63,909 nucleotides of DNA from CAYQNU01 sp964419055 (GTDB taxonomy: Bacteria; Bacteroidota; Bacteroidia; Flavobacteriales_D; Parvicellaceae): the NCBI GenBank assembly GCA_964419055.1, contig CAYQNU010000020.1, forward strand, positions 1-63,909. The letters are read 5' to 3'. The translations under genes and the position numbers were made by a program. A model generated the notes under the pieces. That model was not told the DNA's origin. It searched no databases and was given only the letters and a program-made list of their open reading frames with translations. Of the stretch, positions 53,301-62,033 are shown in pieces (the first letter of the stretch is position 1; the number at the start of each line of letters is the position of its first letter).

Positions 53301-53327
53301 TGCGTAGTTACTCCACCTTCAGAATAA
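50307..53327 (+). CDS. Large pore-former-like protein of a widespread uncharacterised family
   Basis: 1006 residues, no signal peptide. The centre (about 390-600) has YIPGEIAHISNTQKGE, RRLKSVESF, a Ser-rich amphipathic stretch SLNVNASVSASYGPISATVN, DRASNRTRVERSTRT, THKIDNTGQ, and YRWLNKLVRGTLKNYGKRL. I recall this order of motifs from ~1000-residue proteins in many phyla, without a proven function. The alternating polar/apolar segment is what one expects of beta-hairpin pore formers. A lectin-like beta domain may follow (about 640-740). It heads an operon with a patatin 7 bases downstream. Compare the 1144-residue protein at 25330. Confidence 0.6.
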   Translation: MSVNVMSPIFKFTTIRNPKITDIPSDEIVVMPSTVLVEGLISINSSSDSNSDKIIATNTLLQNYINSDDFIKTTKEFYTKINVNNANTNQLKKLYDNIIVRTLTKSNTNDTYGLIIQFAKKFAAELNTTVVEKIRITIPESITFSFTGFESNNVPSTPDNYNSVLAERIKTNLKLLELLEEAKEEGVISFELLKKVKVLNVSYLPLLQDLGLSSVSSATALTTLNEKLLAVETRISKNRSLPQTDATFTAAKTKLSEVLNENVELVLVEKENYLQFKSIVEKAIAEGITDLKETIEKSMPKFDFISDQLAKEKSKTLDEAFKEVNSKLNTDFGEIERLIPFNRYSLIGGSVKDVTKLFEPTFNVDEGGASINVYSNGCYLKYPIVVADLRVIEQQTVGYIPGEIAHISNTQKGEYNERVTRRLKSVESFESLIEESELTKETDTQSSERFSIEKEAFQVQQEENSLNVNASVSASYGPISATVNGGYSNSNLEVNGNSSSMNYAKDIFTRVTDRASNRTRVERSTRTIEEFEETVTHKIDNTGQETKSYVYRWLNKLVRGTLKNYGKRLIFQIDIAHPAHYYLSRLVKEQPLLNLPQDPRELKLFGTKFSPNLINPSNYLSLGMIYNVNLEAPPVNKLIISDTFKNASGSYVEGKLIPITKGYRCKKAVLTYTYGIGWPGGHQIRIIVGNAFVAHYNGTDNSWTPLTMLLKDETDNLPVSIMQGAIGFILNIEVECEPTPEFMLEWKVKCYNAILEGYDTLKEEGESKLVSFDFNNPGLNPSKKQELLTTELKKEAIRKMFRCNPFWANDNYEVGKEYEPDCCGDNAYAERVRFLESTFDWRNMTFEFHPYFYNNKNAWDKIFDLSDNDPYFEAFLKASYATIRIPVHRDSLKEIAACNFIINNSIGNYEVLPEGLQNFVDELRTEPVTNFTTDLDGVDLPEPINTIDLGIFPIPTSLVILECGNENGVSPIGFPQSEEIDPDVIIPKQYSPAIIANSCVVTPPSE

Positions 53328-53334
53328 AAAATGT

Positions 53335-55605
53335 ATGGAATCAAAACTCAATTTTAAGGATTTAGAGTACATTGTAATGGAGGGCGCTGGAGCTAGAGGC
53401 GTTGCTTATTTAGGGGCAGTAATAGCTTTAGAAAAGTTGATGGAGAAAAGAATGAAAGATTCTAAAGATACAATAAAAGTTAAAGTTCTCGCTAATGGAA
53501 GATCGGCAGGTTTGATGGATTATTATACCCTTAACGAAAAAGGTGAGGAAGTGCCCGTTATTAAAGGGATTGCGGGGTCTTCTGCTGGTGCTATTACTGC
53601 CTATGCCTTGTCTTTAGGGTTGAATTCTGATGAAATTGCCATTATTTTAGATTACCCCTTTGATAACTTTTTAAAAGAAAAAGATGTGGGGAAATACCGA
53701 ATGATTGATGAAAACAATGATTTGGCAATTGGCGAAGATGGAAAAAGAGAAGATGTGGGGTCGAAACAATTGGGAAATAAAGTAAAGAAGTTTGAATTTG
53801 CGTTTAGTGAAAACGAAACAAAAGTTGGTGGTAATCCTGCAAAATTAGTAGTAAGAAATGCTATTTTTACATTAATATTTAAGGTTATTTTTGATGGTTT
53901 AAGGACACAAGTTTCACAAGCTAATGACAATAATTTATATCGTTTAGTTAATATAAGAGACAATGATGACGTAGGCCCTTTTGGGCGATTTCTAAAATTT
54001 GTCAAGAATTTTTTCTCAGGTGGTTTTGCAGCTCAAAAAGCTTGGAATGCTTTTCTATTTAAATTTTTTGTTCCTTATATCCTAAAAGCTCCTATAAAAA
54101 AGCTAGATATTGATGCAGTTGGCAATGTTCTGTTTGACAGAGGTATGTTTTCTGGGTTTGCAATACGGGAGTTTTTTATGGATATGACGCTCTATGCTGC
54201 TACTCGTGATACACATTTTCATAGAAGGTCAATTATTATATACAAGGAAAATGAAGGTGCAAATGAAGAAAAAACAAAAAAGGCATTATTAGAATTATTG
54301 AATTTTAAAATAGGGGGGCGTAAAGATTCAAAAATTGATGACACTAACATTTCCAAGGAATACTTAAAGTTAATTTCCAACATGGATTTTATGCTATTTC
54401 AAAAAATAACAAAAACTAATTTTGGTGTGTGTGTGGCAAGTCTATCCACTGGCAATCCGCTTTACTTTGGAGCGGAGTGGACCCCTGACTTTAGGGTGAT
54501 GGAAGCCGTGGCAAGTTCCATGACCATTCCGCCAGCCGTTAAAGCTTTGTACAATGCCAGTGATGTAGTGAAAAGTGAGGTCTCAAAAACCATTAATATT
54601 AATATAAATGGACGTTTAACTTCTTTTGTTGACAGTAGAGGGATTTTTTCAGAATCAGACTATTATTTATACGAATATGTGGTAAAAAAAGCATTGCAAG
54701 AGGAACTATTAGAAGAATCAGAAACTGATCGTGCTTATATTGATTTAAATAATTCTTTAGAAGTAAATGCATTCTTACCAAAACTACAAGAACTTGTAGT
54801 TGGAAAATTTGAAAAAGAGAGGAATGAATTTATAAACTCACAAGGTATTTATAATAGAACCGTTTTCATAGGTGGTAATTCCTATAAGGTTGACTATAAA
54901 TTACTTCAATTTTTCTATAATGCTGTTTATAAGGGGCTTTTTATAGATGGAGGCTATCGCATAAATATACCTTACAATTTTTACCGTTTACGCAATGATT
55001 CGATTAATACTGTTTTAGCCATCAAAATAGATGAAAATTTCCCGCCAACATTATTAAAATCGGTTTATGATGCGCTTATTACTCGAGTATCTATTATTGA
55101 GCTCGAAACATATTTTAGTCAAGATGAATATTTAGATAACTCTGGTATAGATGAATTTGAATTATTAAGCGCAGTAGGGCCATACAACAAGGAAGAAATT
55201 GTAAAAAGAAGAAAGGTAAAAGCCATAATTAGAGAAGAAACAAAGAAGGTTTTTTACCGTTATTTGTCCGATAAAAAGCTTTCCTCCAAAGAGATTAGAA
55301 AAAGTGATAGAGTGATTAAAAAAATTGCCAAAACAGCATTTAAACGTTATCGAAACAGTAAAAACACAAAACCTTGGGCAACCCCAATTAGTGTATTAAG
55401 TACGGCTTTTGATGGGTTTTATTATGGAGCCGAAAGAGGACAAATTAAACAGATTAGCGATCATAATCAAATCATTCCTTTATATGATTATGGTGTAGGG
55501 ACGTATGATTTTGATCTAAAAAAAGTGAAACCACAAGCAGAAGCAGCCAAGGAAGAAGCAGAAAAACAAGTTTTAACCTTTTTTAATTATGATAACAACC
55601 AATAA
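53335..55605 (+). CDS. Large patatin-like phospholipase
   Basis: 756 residues. Patatin motifs: oxyanion loop EGAGARGVAYLG (16-27), nucleophile elbow GSSAG (81-85, Ser83), and the catalytic Asp in FIDGGYR (near 538). The unusually long distance to the DGG box holds a large insertion. No signal peptide; delivery would need an external route. The C-terminus is Lys/Glu-rich. It starts 7 bases after the pore-former-like gene, suggesting a joint product. Its 3' end is duplicated at 57046-57249. Confidence 0.85.
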   Translation: MESKLNFKDLEYIVMEGAGARGVAYLGAVIALEKLMEKRMKDSKDTIKVKVLANGRSAGLMDYYTLNEKGEEVPVIKGIAGSSAGAITAYALSLGLNSDEIAIILDYPFDNFLKEKDVGKYRMIDENNDLAIGEDGKREDVGSKQLGNKVKKFEFAFSENETKVGGNPAKLVVRNAIFTLIFKVIFDGLRTQVSQANDNNLYRLVNIRDNDDVGPFGRFLKFVKNFFSGGFAAQKAWNAFLFKFFVPYILKAPIKKLDIDAVGNVLFDRGMFSGFAIREFFMDMTLYAATRDTHFHRRSIIIYKENEGANEEKTKKALLELLNFKIGGRKDSKIDDTNISKEYLKLISNMDFMLFQKITKTNFGVCVASLSTGNPLYFGAEWTPDFRVMEAVASSMTIPPAVKALYNASDVVKSEVSKTINININGRLTSFVDSRGIFSESDYYLYEYVVKKALQEELLEESETDRAYIDLNNSLEVNAFLPKLQELVVGKFEKERNEFINSQGIYNRTVFIGGNSYKVDYKLLQFFYNAVYKGLFIDGGYRINIPYNFYRLRNDSINTVLAIKIDENFPPTLLKSVYDALITRVSIIELETYFSQDEYLDNSGIDEFELLSAVGPYNKEEIVKRRKVKAIIREETKKVFYRYLSDKKLSSKEIRKSDRVIKKIAKTAFKRYRNSKNTKPWATPISVLSTAFDGFYYGAERGQIKQISDHNQIIPLYDYGVGTYDFDLKKVKPQAEAAKEEAEKQVLTFFNYDNNQ

Positions 55606-55642
55606 ATCAGTATCTTTGATAGATGTTCAAATACCTTAATTT

Positions 55643-57040
55643 ATGAAACTGATCCAAAAGCACTTGTGTTCGCTAAATTATTTGTTGGTTATCTTGTTCA
55701 TTGGTTTGAGCATGCATCAAGAAGTTTATGGAAAGGAATTTCCACAAGCAAAAATTATTGAGAACGAGGGAAAGTATGGACTGATAGGAAGAGATAATGA
55801 AGTGGTGTTGGAGACCATTTATGATGAAATAAAGCAAGTCCAACAAAGTGGAGCATTACATCTTTATTCAGTAAAACAAAAAGATGGTAAATGCGCTTTG
55901 GTTTATGAAATTTACCCTAATTCAAGTACTATTAGCTGGCACAAAACAGATTTTATTTATGATTATATTTCTGAAATCTACTTTTATCAAGTTGATACTT
56001 ATAATTCTGGGTTTATCGCCATTATTGTTGCTCAAGAAGGATTACAAGGAATATTAACACTTGATTACAAAAGGAGTTCGGCTGATTTTGTAATTGATTA
56101 TTTTATTAGAAGTGAACTTAAACCAAAAATTGACTTTAAATATCAAAATATTACCGGTGAACGTGAAGCATCTGAATATCTTTTAACCACCAATGAAAAA
56201 GGATTGATTGGAATGATTAATATGCTTACGGGTAAAGAATACCCCCCTAAGTATGATAAAATAGAGATCCCCTTTGGTTTGGAGGTGCCTCGTGCAAATG
56301 AAAAAGAAAATTCAGCTTATAAAAAAGTAACACTAAACAACAAACAAGGCAGAATATATATTACCTCTGATGGGTACAGTGAGATTGTAGCGCCACTATT
56401 TAGTGAAATTAGGGACTTAGTAACGGATACGTTGTTTTATGCCCTTCAAAATGATACAATTCATATTTATGATGCTGTAAAGAAAAAAACCTATACCCCA
56501 AAATATAATGGTAAGGTATTAACAACTGATTCAAGGTTAGTTGAAACTTATTTTATTTCTTACAATGATATAGTGGTATTAATTTGTACCGATACTACAA
56601 AAGCTTATCCTAATTGGAGCGATCAATATTATATTTATGACCTCAAAAAAGACTCTATAATAAATGTTTTCGCAGGTGGCATTAAAACTATAAGGTATTA
56701 TCAATGGATTCGTTCTGGAACTACTAAAGTCTGTCCAGATGGGTTGATTGTGAATAATATATATGATAGCATAAAAAAACGGTACAATGCAGAAATTATA
56801 AATCTACATAATACTTCATTTAATTATAAGATTACTTCGAAATATTTCATAGGAGTTGAATGGGAAACATATTATGATAAAACTAAAAAAAATCAAATTG
56901 CAGTTATTCGTTATTATAATTCAAAGAATAATAAAATAATTCTAGGTTATTATTCATTAAAAACGGGTGTTTTTTCTAAAAGGTTGAAAGATAAAAATCT
57001 GTACCTTTATGAAAGCAGGTACTATCTAAAAGACCTGTAA
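55643..57040 (+). CDS. Exported WG-repeat protein, possible immunity factor
   Basis: 465 residues with a signal peptide (basic start, hydrophobic YLLVILFIGLSM, cleavage near VYG-KE). WG-repeat-like units occur at GKYGLIGRDNEVVLETIYDEI and at KGLIGMINMLTGKEYPPKYDKI, with beta-rich sequence throughout. WG-repeat proteins act in binding roles in Bacteroidota. It lies directly after the patatin gene and before a decayed copy of the patatin 3' end, the usual place of an immunity gene in polymorphic toxin loci. The role is inferred. Confidence 0.65.
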   Translation: MKLIQKHLCSLNYLLVILFIGLSMHQEVYGKEFPQAKIIENEGKYGLIGRDNEVVLETIYDEIKQVQQSGALHLYSVKQKDGKCALVYEIYPNSSTISWHKTDFIYDYISEIYFYQVDTYNSGFIAIIVAQEGLQGILTLDYKRSSADFVIDYFIRSELKPKIDFKYQNITGEREASEYLLTTNEKGLIGMINMLTGKEYPPKYDKIEIPFGLEVPRANEKENSAYKKVTLNNKQGRIYITSDGYSEIVAPLFSEIRDLVTDTLFYALQNDTIHIYDAVKKKTYTPKYNGKVLTTDSRLVETYFISYNDIVVLICTDTTKAYPNWSDQYYIYDLKKDSIINVFAGGIKTIRYYQWIRSGTTKVCPDGLIVNNIYDSIKKRYNAEIINLHNTSFNYKITSKYFIGVEWETYYDKTKKNQIAVIRYYNSKNNKIILGYYSLKTGVFSKRLKDKNLYLYESRYYLKDL

Positions 57041-57045
57041 GTAGG

Positions 57046-57249
57046 GTAAACACAAAACCTTGTTCAACTCCAGTAGGTGTATTAAGCACTGCCTTTGTTG
57101 GTTTTTATTATGGAGCCGAAAGAGGACAAATTAAAGAAATTAGCGTTCATAATCATATCATTCCTTTATATCATTTTGATTAAGGTACGTATGATTTTGA
57201 TCTAAAAAAAGTGATTTTAGAAGTTTTTTATAATGACAGAATAAAATAA
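57046..57249 (+). pseudogene. Decayed duplicate of the patatin 3' end
   Basis: Reads NTKPCSTPVGVLSTAF, then GFYYGAERGQIKEIS, IIPLY, a stop, and GTYDFDLKKV. This is clearly the end of the patatin at 55363-55550, but it has one in-frame stop and a different tail (ILEVFYNDRIK). It lies directly after the WG-repeat gene and is likely an orphan 3' module left by recombination. Confidence 0.85.
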
Positions 57250-57260
57250 TGGGTTTTAGA

Positions 57261-58361
57261 TTAAGTCAATTTATTATTCGATACTAACGCTTTGACAAAT
57301 CGATCTAATGGACCTAAATCGTCTTGGCCTTTTTCTTCATTTGCTATTTTAATAGTCAAAGCTCCAGCTTTTTGTAGCTTTTCAATATTTTCTGGCGATG
57401 CGTCTGACATATCAGACGAATAGGGATAATTCCCTTGGTTATCTTTCTTTCTTAATTTTGTAGGGAAATCTACTCTAACAAAATTATCACTGTAGTTTTT
57501 ATCATCATCTACACCAAAAATTTTCTTTATTTGATAATTGACTGTGTCTAATGCACCATCCATCATAATATCTGGCGCTGATTTTGCCCATTTAACTACA
57601 CCCCAATCACCTGGTTTTTTGGTAGCTTCATAAGTTGAAGGTATTGCTCCAGTACCAATGGATAACATCATCATTTTGTCTGATTTGATATCGGATTCAA
57701 ATAATTTAGAGTTCTTACTTCTAACTTCAGCATACGCACATAAAGCAGGATTGTTGGCAAAAACGCCTCCGTCCAAGTTAACCATAGTTGCAAGTTTTTC
57801 ATTCTTTTCTGCTAAATTTTTAATAACTGCTGGCGGGAAATAAGTAGGAGCAGCTGAAGTAGAACGCAGAACATCTCGCAAATAAAAATCATTTTCAGAT
57901 TGATTGTCTCTACTACTAAAAAACACAGAAGAACCACTTATCATGTCATAAGTAGTCACAATACATGGCTTAATAAGGTCGTTAAGTTTTAAATCTCCTA
58001 ATTCTTCTTTAAAAATTCGTTCAATATTTTTGGGGTTAAATTTCGTTGCATCAAATAATTGTCGAACACCCAACAACCCATTTTTCTTTGATTGATTAAA
58101 GATTTCATATCCTTTATTTACATATAAATTTAACGCTCTTTGAGCAGTAAATTTTGGGTCTGGAACTAAATAGTAACAACCTAATATTGCCCCAGTGCTC
58201 GTTCCAACTATCATATCAAAATAATCTGCAATTCTTGCATCAGGATTATTAGAAAAATATTTTAAACGTTCTTCAATATGCACCATTACTGTAGCAGGAA
58301 TAATACCTCTTATTCCTCCTCCATCTAATGATAAAATTTTGACTTTTTTTTCTGTTGGCAT
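57261..58361 (-). CDS. Compact patatin-like phospholipase (CapV-type fold)
   Basis: 366 residues. Motifs: SLDGGGIRGIIP (11-22), GTSTG (53-57, Ser55), and NLDGGVFANNP with the catalytic Asp near 197. This is the compact patatin type found among phage-defence effectors (CapV) and secreted phospholipases. No signal peptide. No cyclic-nucleotide synthase is nearby, so a CBASS role is not supported. It is the last gene of the leftward envelope-hydrolase operon. Confidence 0.88.
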   Translation of the reverse strand: MPTEKKVKILSLDGGGIRGIIPATVMVHIEERLKYFSNNPDARIADYFDMIVGTSTGAILGCYYLVPDPKFTAQRALNLYVNKGYEIFNQSKKNGLLGVRQLFDATKFNPKNIERIFKEELGDLKLNDLIKPCIVTTYDMISGSSVFFSSRDNQSENDFYLRDVLRSTSAAPTYFPPAVIKNLAEKNEKLATMVNLDGGVFANNPALCAYAEVRSKNSKLFESDIKSDKMMMLSIGTGAIPSTYEATKKPGDWGVVKWAKSAPDIMMDGALDTVNYQIKKIFGVDDDKNYSDNFVRVDFPTKLRKKDNQGNYPYSSDMSDASPENIEKLQKAGALTIKIANEEKGQDDLGPLDRFVKALVSNNKLT

Positions 58362-58428
58362 AGTGATAATTTTTTATGGGTTGTAATTAAAACAAAATAA
58401 AAATGGTTTAAAAAGGAGAAAATGATAG

Positions 58429-59007
58429 CTATTTTAACAATGGCAAAAAATTAGCATTAAAATTTTGAATAGTATTCCCACCAAAGAAATGAGTGCCTGG
58501 GCAACTTTTGGTGGAGCCACTCCCCTCTTGTGTTATGCGTTTGCCTGTGTTTAAGTCATACCAATGGTGATAAACGATGGTTTGATCATTTGCAATAAGA
58601 TTAAAACGCGACAACAACAATAAAGTCATTTCGATAATTGTATTTTGATGAATCGAATTCATTTGATCACCACCTATATCAAAATTCCCCACGTGCTCAA
58701 TACAAATACCGTTTTCATTGGCACCTTTGATACCTGCAGGTATTTTGTCGAGATCTCTACAAACCATTATTTTCCCATCAGGGAAAGTGGTGAAATTTTG
58801 AGCAATTTCGGCAAAACCTCTACTGAGATGTGAGTTCTCCATACTTTGACATAACTCAAAGTGATTAGTACCTTTGAAAGTGCTATAATCGGGTTTATAG
58901 GTATGATGCTGCTGAATCAACTTGATGGTTCGCGTTACTTTTTTTTGGCTCAACCAGTTGTAAAATTCATCTAGTTCAAGCAGGGTAAATTTTCCTTGTG
59001 TTTTCAT
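58429..59007 (-). CDS. N-acetylmuramoyl-L-alanine amidase (Amidase_2)
   Basis: 192 residues comprising one amidase_2/PGRP domain. First zinc His in QQHHTYKP (about 26-33), catalytic/structural IEHVGNF (about 104), YHHWYD, and KSCPGTHFFGG (second zinc region). It would cut the amide bond between peptidoglycan sugar and peptide. No signal peptide; in this operon it may be an injected or lysis-released effector. Starts 10 bases after the alpha/beta hydrolase stop. Confidence 0.87.
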   Translation of the reverse strand: MKTQGKFTLLELDEFYNWLSQKKVTRTIKLIQQHHTYKPDYSTFKGTNHFELCQSMENSHLSRGFAEIAQNFTTFPDGKIMVCRDLDKIPAGIKGANENGICIEHVGNFDIGGDQMNSIHQNTIIEMTLLLLSRFNLIANDQTIVYHHWYDLNTGKRITQEGSGSTKSCPGTHFFGGNTIQNFNANFLPLLK

Positions 59008-59017
59008 GTTGTTTTAT

Positions 59018-60196
59018 TTAGGGGGTTATAAATTTGTTCTTTTCCAGTTCCATTAGTATTAAACGGAGGCAGCTTTGGCCATTGGGTTTTTCATCCCAAT
59101 ACATTTCGTGTGCCTTTACACCATAAAGCATTAAAAAGTCAATTATCCCAAATTTGGATAATGCAATTACTTCATAATTTATATTAATTGGTTTATTTGA
59201 AATCAAATCAATACCAAATTGTGCTTCTCCTACTTTGGCATCATTTCTAAAATTAGTAGCTAGCACATCCGTTATGGAATAAACATTAAGCCAACTTAAA
59301 TGACTATCTAACTCTAAATTACGATTTTCGAAATATAATGGGTAGTATGCGTTTACAAATTCATAAGGAGAACCAATAGTAATTAAAGCGTCACAATATT
59401 TTTCAGCATTTTTAGAAACTTTATTTCCGAATGGGTATATATAATCAAGAGCAATGATTGACCCAAAACTATAGGCATGAAAATGAATTTTACAATCATT
59501 TTCATTTTCGGTTATATATTCAACTAATTGCTCGAGATTTCCCTGTAAAATCTGACGTTGTGCACCGTATTTCAAATAATCATGTACACACACAAATTCA
59601 GTTCCCATTTGGGTAACAAGTACATTGGCATTTGGTAAAAACAAAACCATTATACCAGTAATTGTCAAACATAATTTTGAAATTCCTGTAATGAAAGTTT
59701 CAAGTGAACTACTATCGAACAATTTAAATTTATCTGAAAAATCTGTTATTGTGATAAAAGTAGCTGGTAATAAACTTATGAATGCTAACGCCAAAATTAG
59801 AAAAATGCTGAACAAGTAAAATGTTTGAAACGGACTGTTGTATTGTTTTGGTTTAAACAATCGAGTAATAATTAATGGGAATTTTCGTAAAACTAATAGA
59901 AACAGTCTAATGTTTTTGTGAATCAATGAATAGGAATTAAATTTTTCAGTCAGAATATCTTTATATTGATATTGATATATTTTATATATAATTTCTTCAT
60001 TATTGTTCATGTTTTTAATGATGGAAACAACTGCACCAGACTTTTCTGATGTATAGTGTATCACTTCTTTTTTACTAAAATAGTGTGCATCAGTATTCGT
60101 ATAATTTAATTCATTAATTAACCGCTTTGCATAATTATCAACGGTGTCGTTATGCACAGATTGACCTAAACCTCCTATTAAAATTCCTATTTTCAT
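59018..60196 (-). CDS. Membrane-anchored alpha/beta hydrolase
   Basis: 392 residues. Starts with a hydrolase-like strand IGILIGGLGQS. Two membrane segments lie near 128-150 and 168-190. The nucleophile elbow HFHAYSFGSIIALDYI follows with Ser in YSFGS, then ITIGSPYEF. The membrane segments are inserted between the first strand and the elbow. Substrate unknown; lipid esters are plausible. Gene spacing of 15 bases to the upstream gene. Confidence 0.75.
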   Translation of the reverse strand: MKIGILIGGLGQSVHNDTVDNYAKRLINELNYTNTDAHYFSKKEVIHYTSEKSGAVVSIIKNMNNNEEIIYKIYQYQYKDILTEKFNSYSLIHKNIRLFLLVLRKFPLIITRLFKPKQYNSPFQTFYLFSIFLILALAFISLLPATFITITDFSDKFKLFDSSSLETFITGISKLCLTITGIMVLFLPNANVLVTQMGTEFVCVHDYLKYGAQRQILQGNLEQLVEYITENENDCKIHFHAYSFGSIIALDYIYPFGNKVSKNAEKYCDALITIGSPYEFVNAYYPLYFENRNLELDSHLSWLNVYSITDVLATNFRNDAKVGEAQFGIDLISNKPININYEVIALSKFGIIDFLMLYGVKAHEMYWDEKPNGQSCLRLILMELEKNKFITP

Positions 60197-60211
60197 ATTA
60201 GACTCTATTTT

Positions 60212-61288
60212 TTAATTTTCATTATAGGTAATTTCTGTATGTGGAACCAGTTTACATTTTTCAAAAAAGACTTCGTGCTTACCTTCTTTTGGGTAAAAAA
60301 TTTGTCGATTTAATAAATTAGATAGAATTAATTGTTCCATAAGTTGAATTTTGAAATCCTCATTTTCAGAAATGTGAAAGAGTTTAATTTTCTGATATGC
60401 TGTTTCTATTGTTAATGTATGTTCAACTCCTTTCAGACCTTTCATACGAAAAGGATAGATAAACCGAGTTATTAAACTGTAAGGTAAATACCATCCTTTA
60501 TTTGCAGTAAAATCAGTTTCAAGTTTTTGTTTCGTTTCATCATTGAAATACGGTTGATAGCTTTTGTCAACTTCATCAAAATCTTTTAAAAGTTGTACAG
60601 ATAGAAGTCCTAAATTTAAAATAGGCATTTTTTCTGTCAATTTATCAAGCATATCAAGTAATTTTTTGGAATCTACCCGCTTAAAAAAAGAACCATCATC
60701 AGGAATAAAAATAATATCGCTTAGCGTCATGATAAACAACCCTCTTCCGTGTTTCTTTTCGTTGGTATCTATTAAAGTTTCCTCATAATTTACGTTTTCT
60801 TTAACAAAAAACACATTTGAAGAATCTTCTAAATCCTTTATAACTGACAAAGCATTGTTATATTTATTCGTGTCAAAATCTGAAATTAACTGGTCTAGAA
60901 GCTTTATTACCCCAACATCAGAAGGAGCCAATAGTTCATCGGGATTTGTATAGGGTAACACTTCCTTAACAGATGCTGCTCGCATTATATCAAGAATACG
61001 CTTAATAGTAAAAATTTCAGGAATATTCTCGTCAGCTTTTAACTGACGAGAAATTTCCATGATACCTTTTCCATTTTCGAGGTAAGTATCGACTATTTCC
61101 AATTTTTTTTCTAACTGTAAAATGATGTCTGTTACCTTCTTTTCTTTTTGATGCCTAAAAATATTCAATCCTATAAAAACAAGAATTAGAACAACTGTAA
61201 TTAATAAACTCGGATTAAAACGATCCCAGAATAAAAAAATCAGTGCTAATAGAGATAATAATCCTATTATTTTAAAATGAATATTCAT
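60212..61288 (-). CDS. Membrane protein with cytoplasmic domain
   Basis: 358 residues. Two N-terminal membrane segments (about 5-22 and 26-44), then a helical linker EKKVTDIILQLEKKLEIVDTYL and a cytoplasmic domain of unknown fold. The gene lies between the 217-residue protein and the membrane hydrolase and is probably part of one membrane complex with the latter. No family recognised. Confidence 0.6.
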   Translation of the reverse strand: MNIHFKIIGLLSLLALIFLFWDRFNPSLLITVVLILVFIGLNIFRHQKEKKVTDIILQLEKKLEIVDTYLENGKGIMEISRQLKADENIPEIFTIKRILDIMRAASVKEVLPYTNPDELLAPSDVGVIKLLDQLISDFDTNKYNNALSVIKDLEDSSNVFFVKENVNYEETLIDTNEKKHGRGLFIMTLSDIIFIPDDGSFFKRVDSKKLLDMLDKLTEKMPILNLGLLSVQLLKDFDEVDKSYQPYFNDETKQKLETDFTANKGWYLPYSLITRFIYPFRMKGLKGVEHTLTIETAYQKIKLFHISENEDFKIQLMEQLILSNLLNRQIFYPKEGKHEVFFEKCKLVPHTEITYNEN

Positions 61289-61314
61289 TTGTGAAAGAAA
61301 AAATATTATTCCTT

Positions 61315-61968
61315 CTAACCAGCACCTTTTAAATCCGGTTCAAAATCAAAAATGGAAGTTTTAGAATTATTCCAAATAGGTTCTACTAAACCATAGGCAA
61401 TAGTTGTGTTTGGTGCTAAAGTAAGCTTAGATTTAGAACCACCACCTGTTTTCAATTTTAAAGAAAGTTCAATACCCTTTACAGTCGTTTTTGCTTCAAT
61501 ATCGCTGGTTAAGTCTATTTGTGAATAAAATTCTGCCTCAACAGCCACAAATATACAGTCAACAATTCTAGCATTTTTACCTTGATATCGAAGGTATTCC
61601 AATATTGATTGATCCTTATTTAAAGCTTCAATGAGAGGTCTTGGGGTTATGTATAATTCCATAAATACCATCTTTTGACTTTTCATCAAATCATATGATA
61701 CATTAACGGAGCCATTGGCAACAGATGTGTCCATAGGTATGTCGAATTCAGCCTTTTTTGTTTTTTCAACATCCAATCCATAAGGACCATACATTATAAC
61801 ATCAGGTTTATCAATTTTTACATCATGATGCCTGAAAAGATACCTCGAGCTCAATAAACCTTTTTCTTTTTTCCCATATGAACCTAATACCATTTTTTCG
61901 GCTCCTGTTCTAAAATAGCGTTTATTGCTATTTATTAAAACTTTGTTTCGGATAACTACTTTACTCAT
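61315..61968 (-). CDS. Beta-rich hypothetical protein, first gene of the hydrolase operon
   Basis: 217 residues, beta-rich throughout, with KTGGGSKSKLTLAPNT and alternating polar/apolar strands. No signal peptide or known domain. It follows the copy F promoter with a leader of about 60 bases and heads the operon to 57261. Confidence 0.55.
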   Translation of the reverse strand: MSKVVIRNKVLINSNKRYFRTGAEKMVLGSYGKKEKGLLSSRYLFRHHDVKIDKPDVIMYGPYGLDVEKTKKAEFDIPMDTSVANGSVNVSYDLMKSQKMVFMELYITPRPLIEALNKDQSILEYLRYQGKNARIVDCIFVAVEAEFYSQIDLTSDIEAKTTVKGIELSLKLKTGGGSKSKLTLAPNTTIAYGLVEPIWNNSKTSIFDFEPDLKGAG

Positions 61969-62033
61969 AAACTTTGTTTTTTTGATTTATATTTAATTTG
62001 AAGAGGCATTAAAACCTTTTAAGAATACTTGTT

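Noticed and set aside
53335..58361. CBASS with CapV-type patatin
   Set aside because: No CD-NTase or cyclic-nucleotide synthase gene is in the window; the patatins sit in hydrolase and effector operons.
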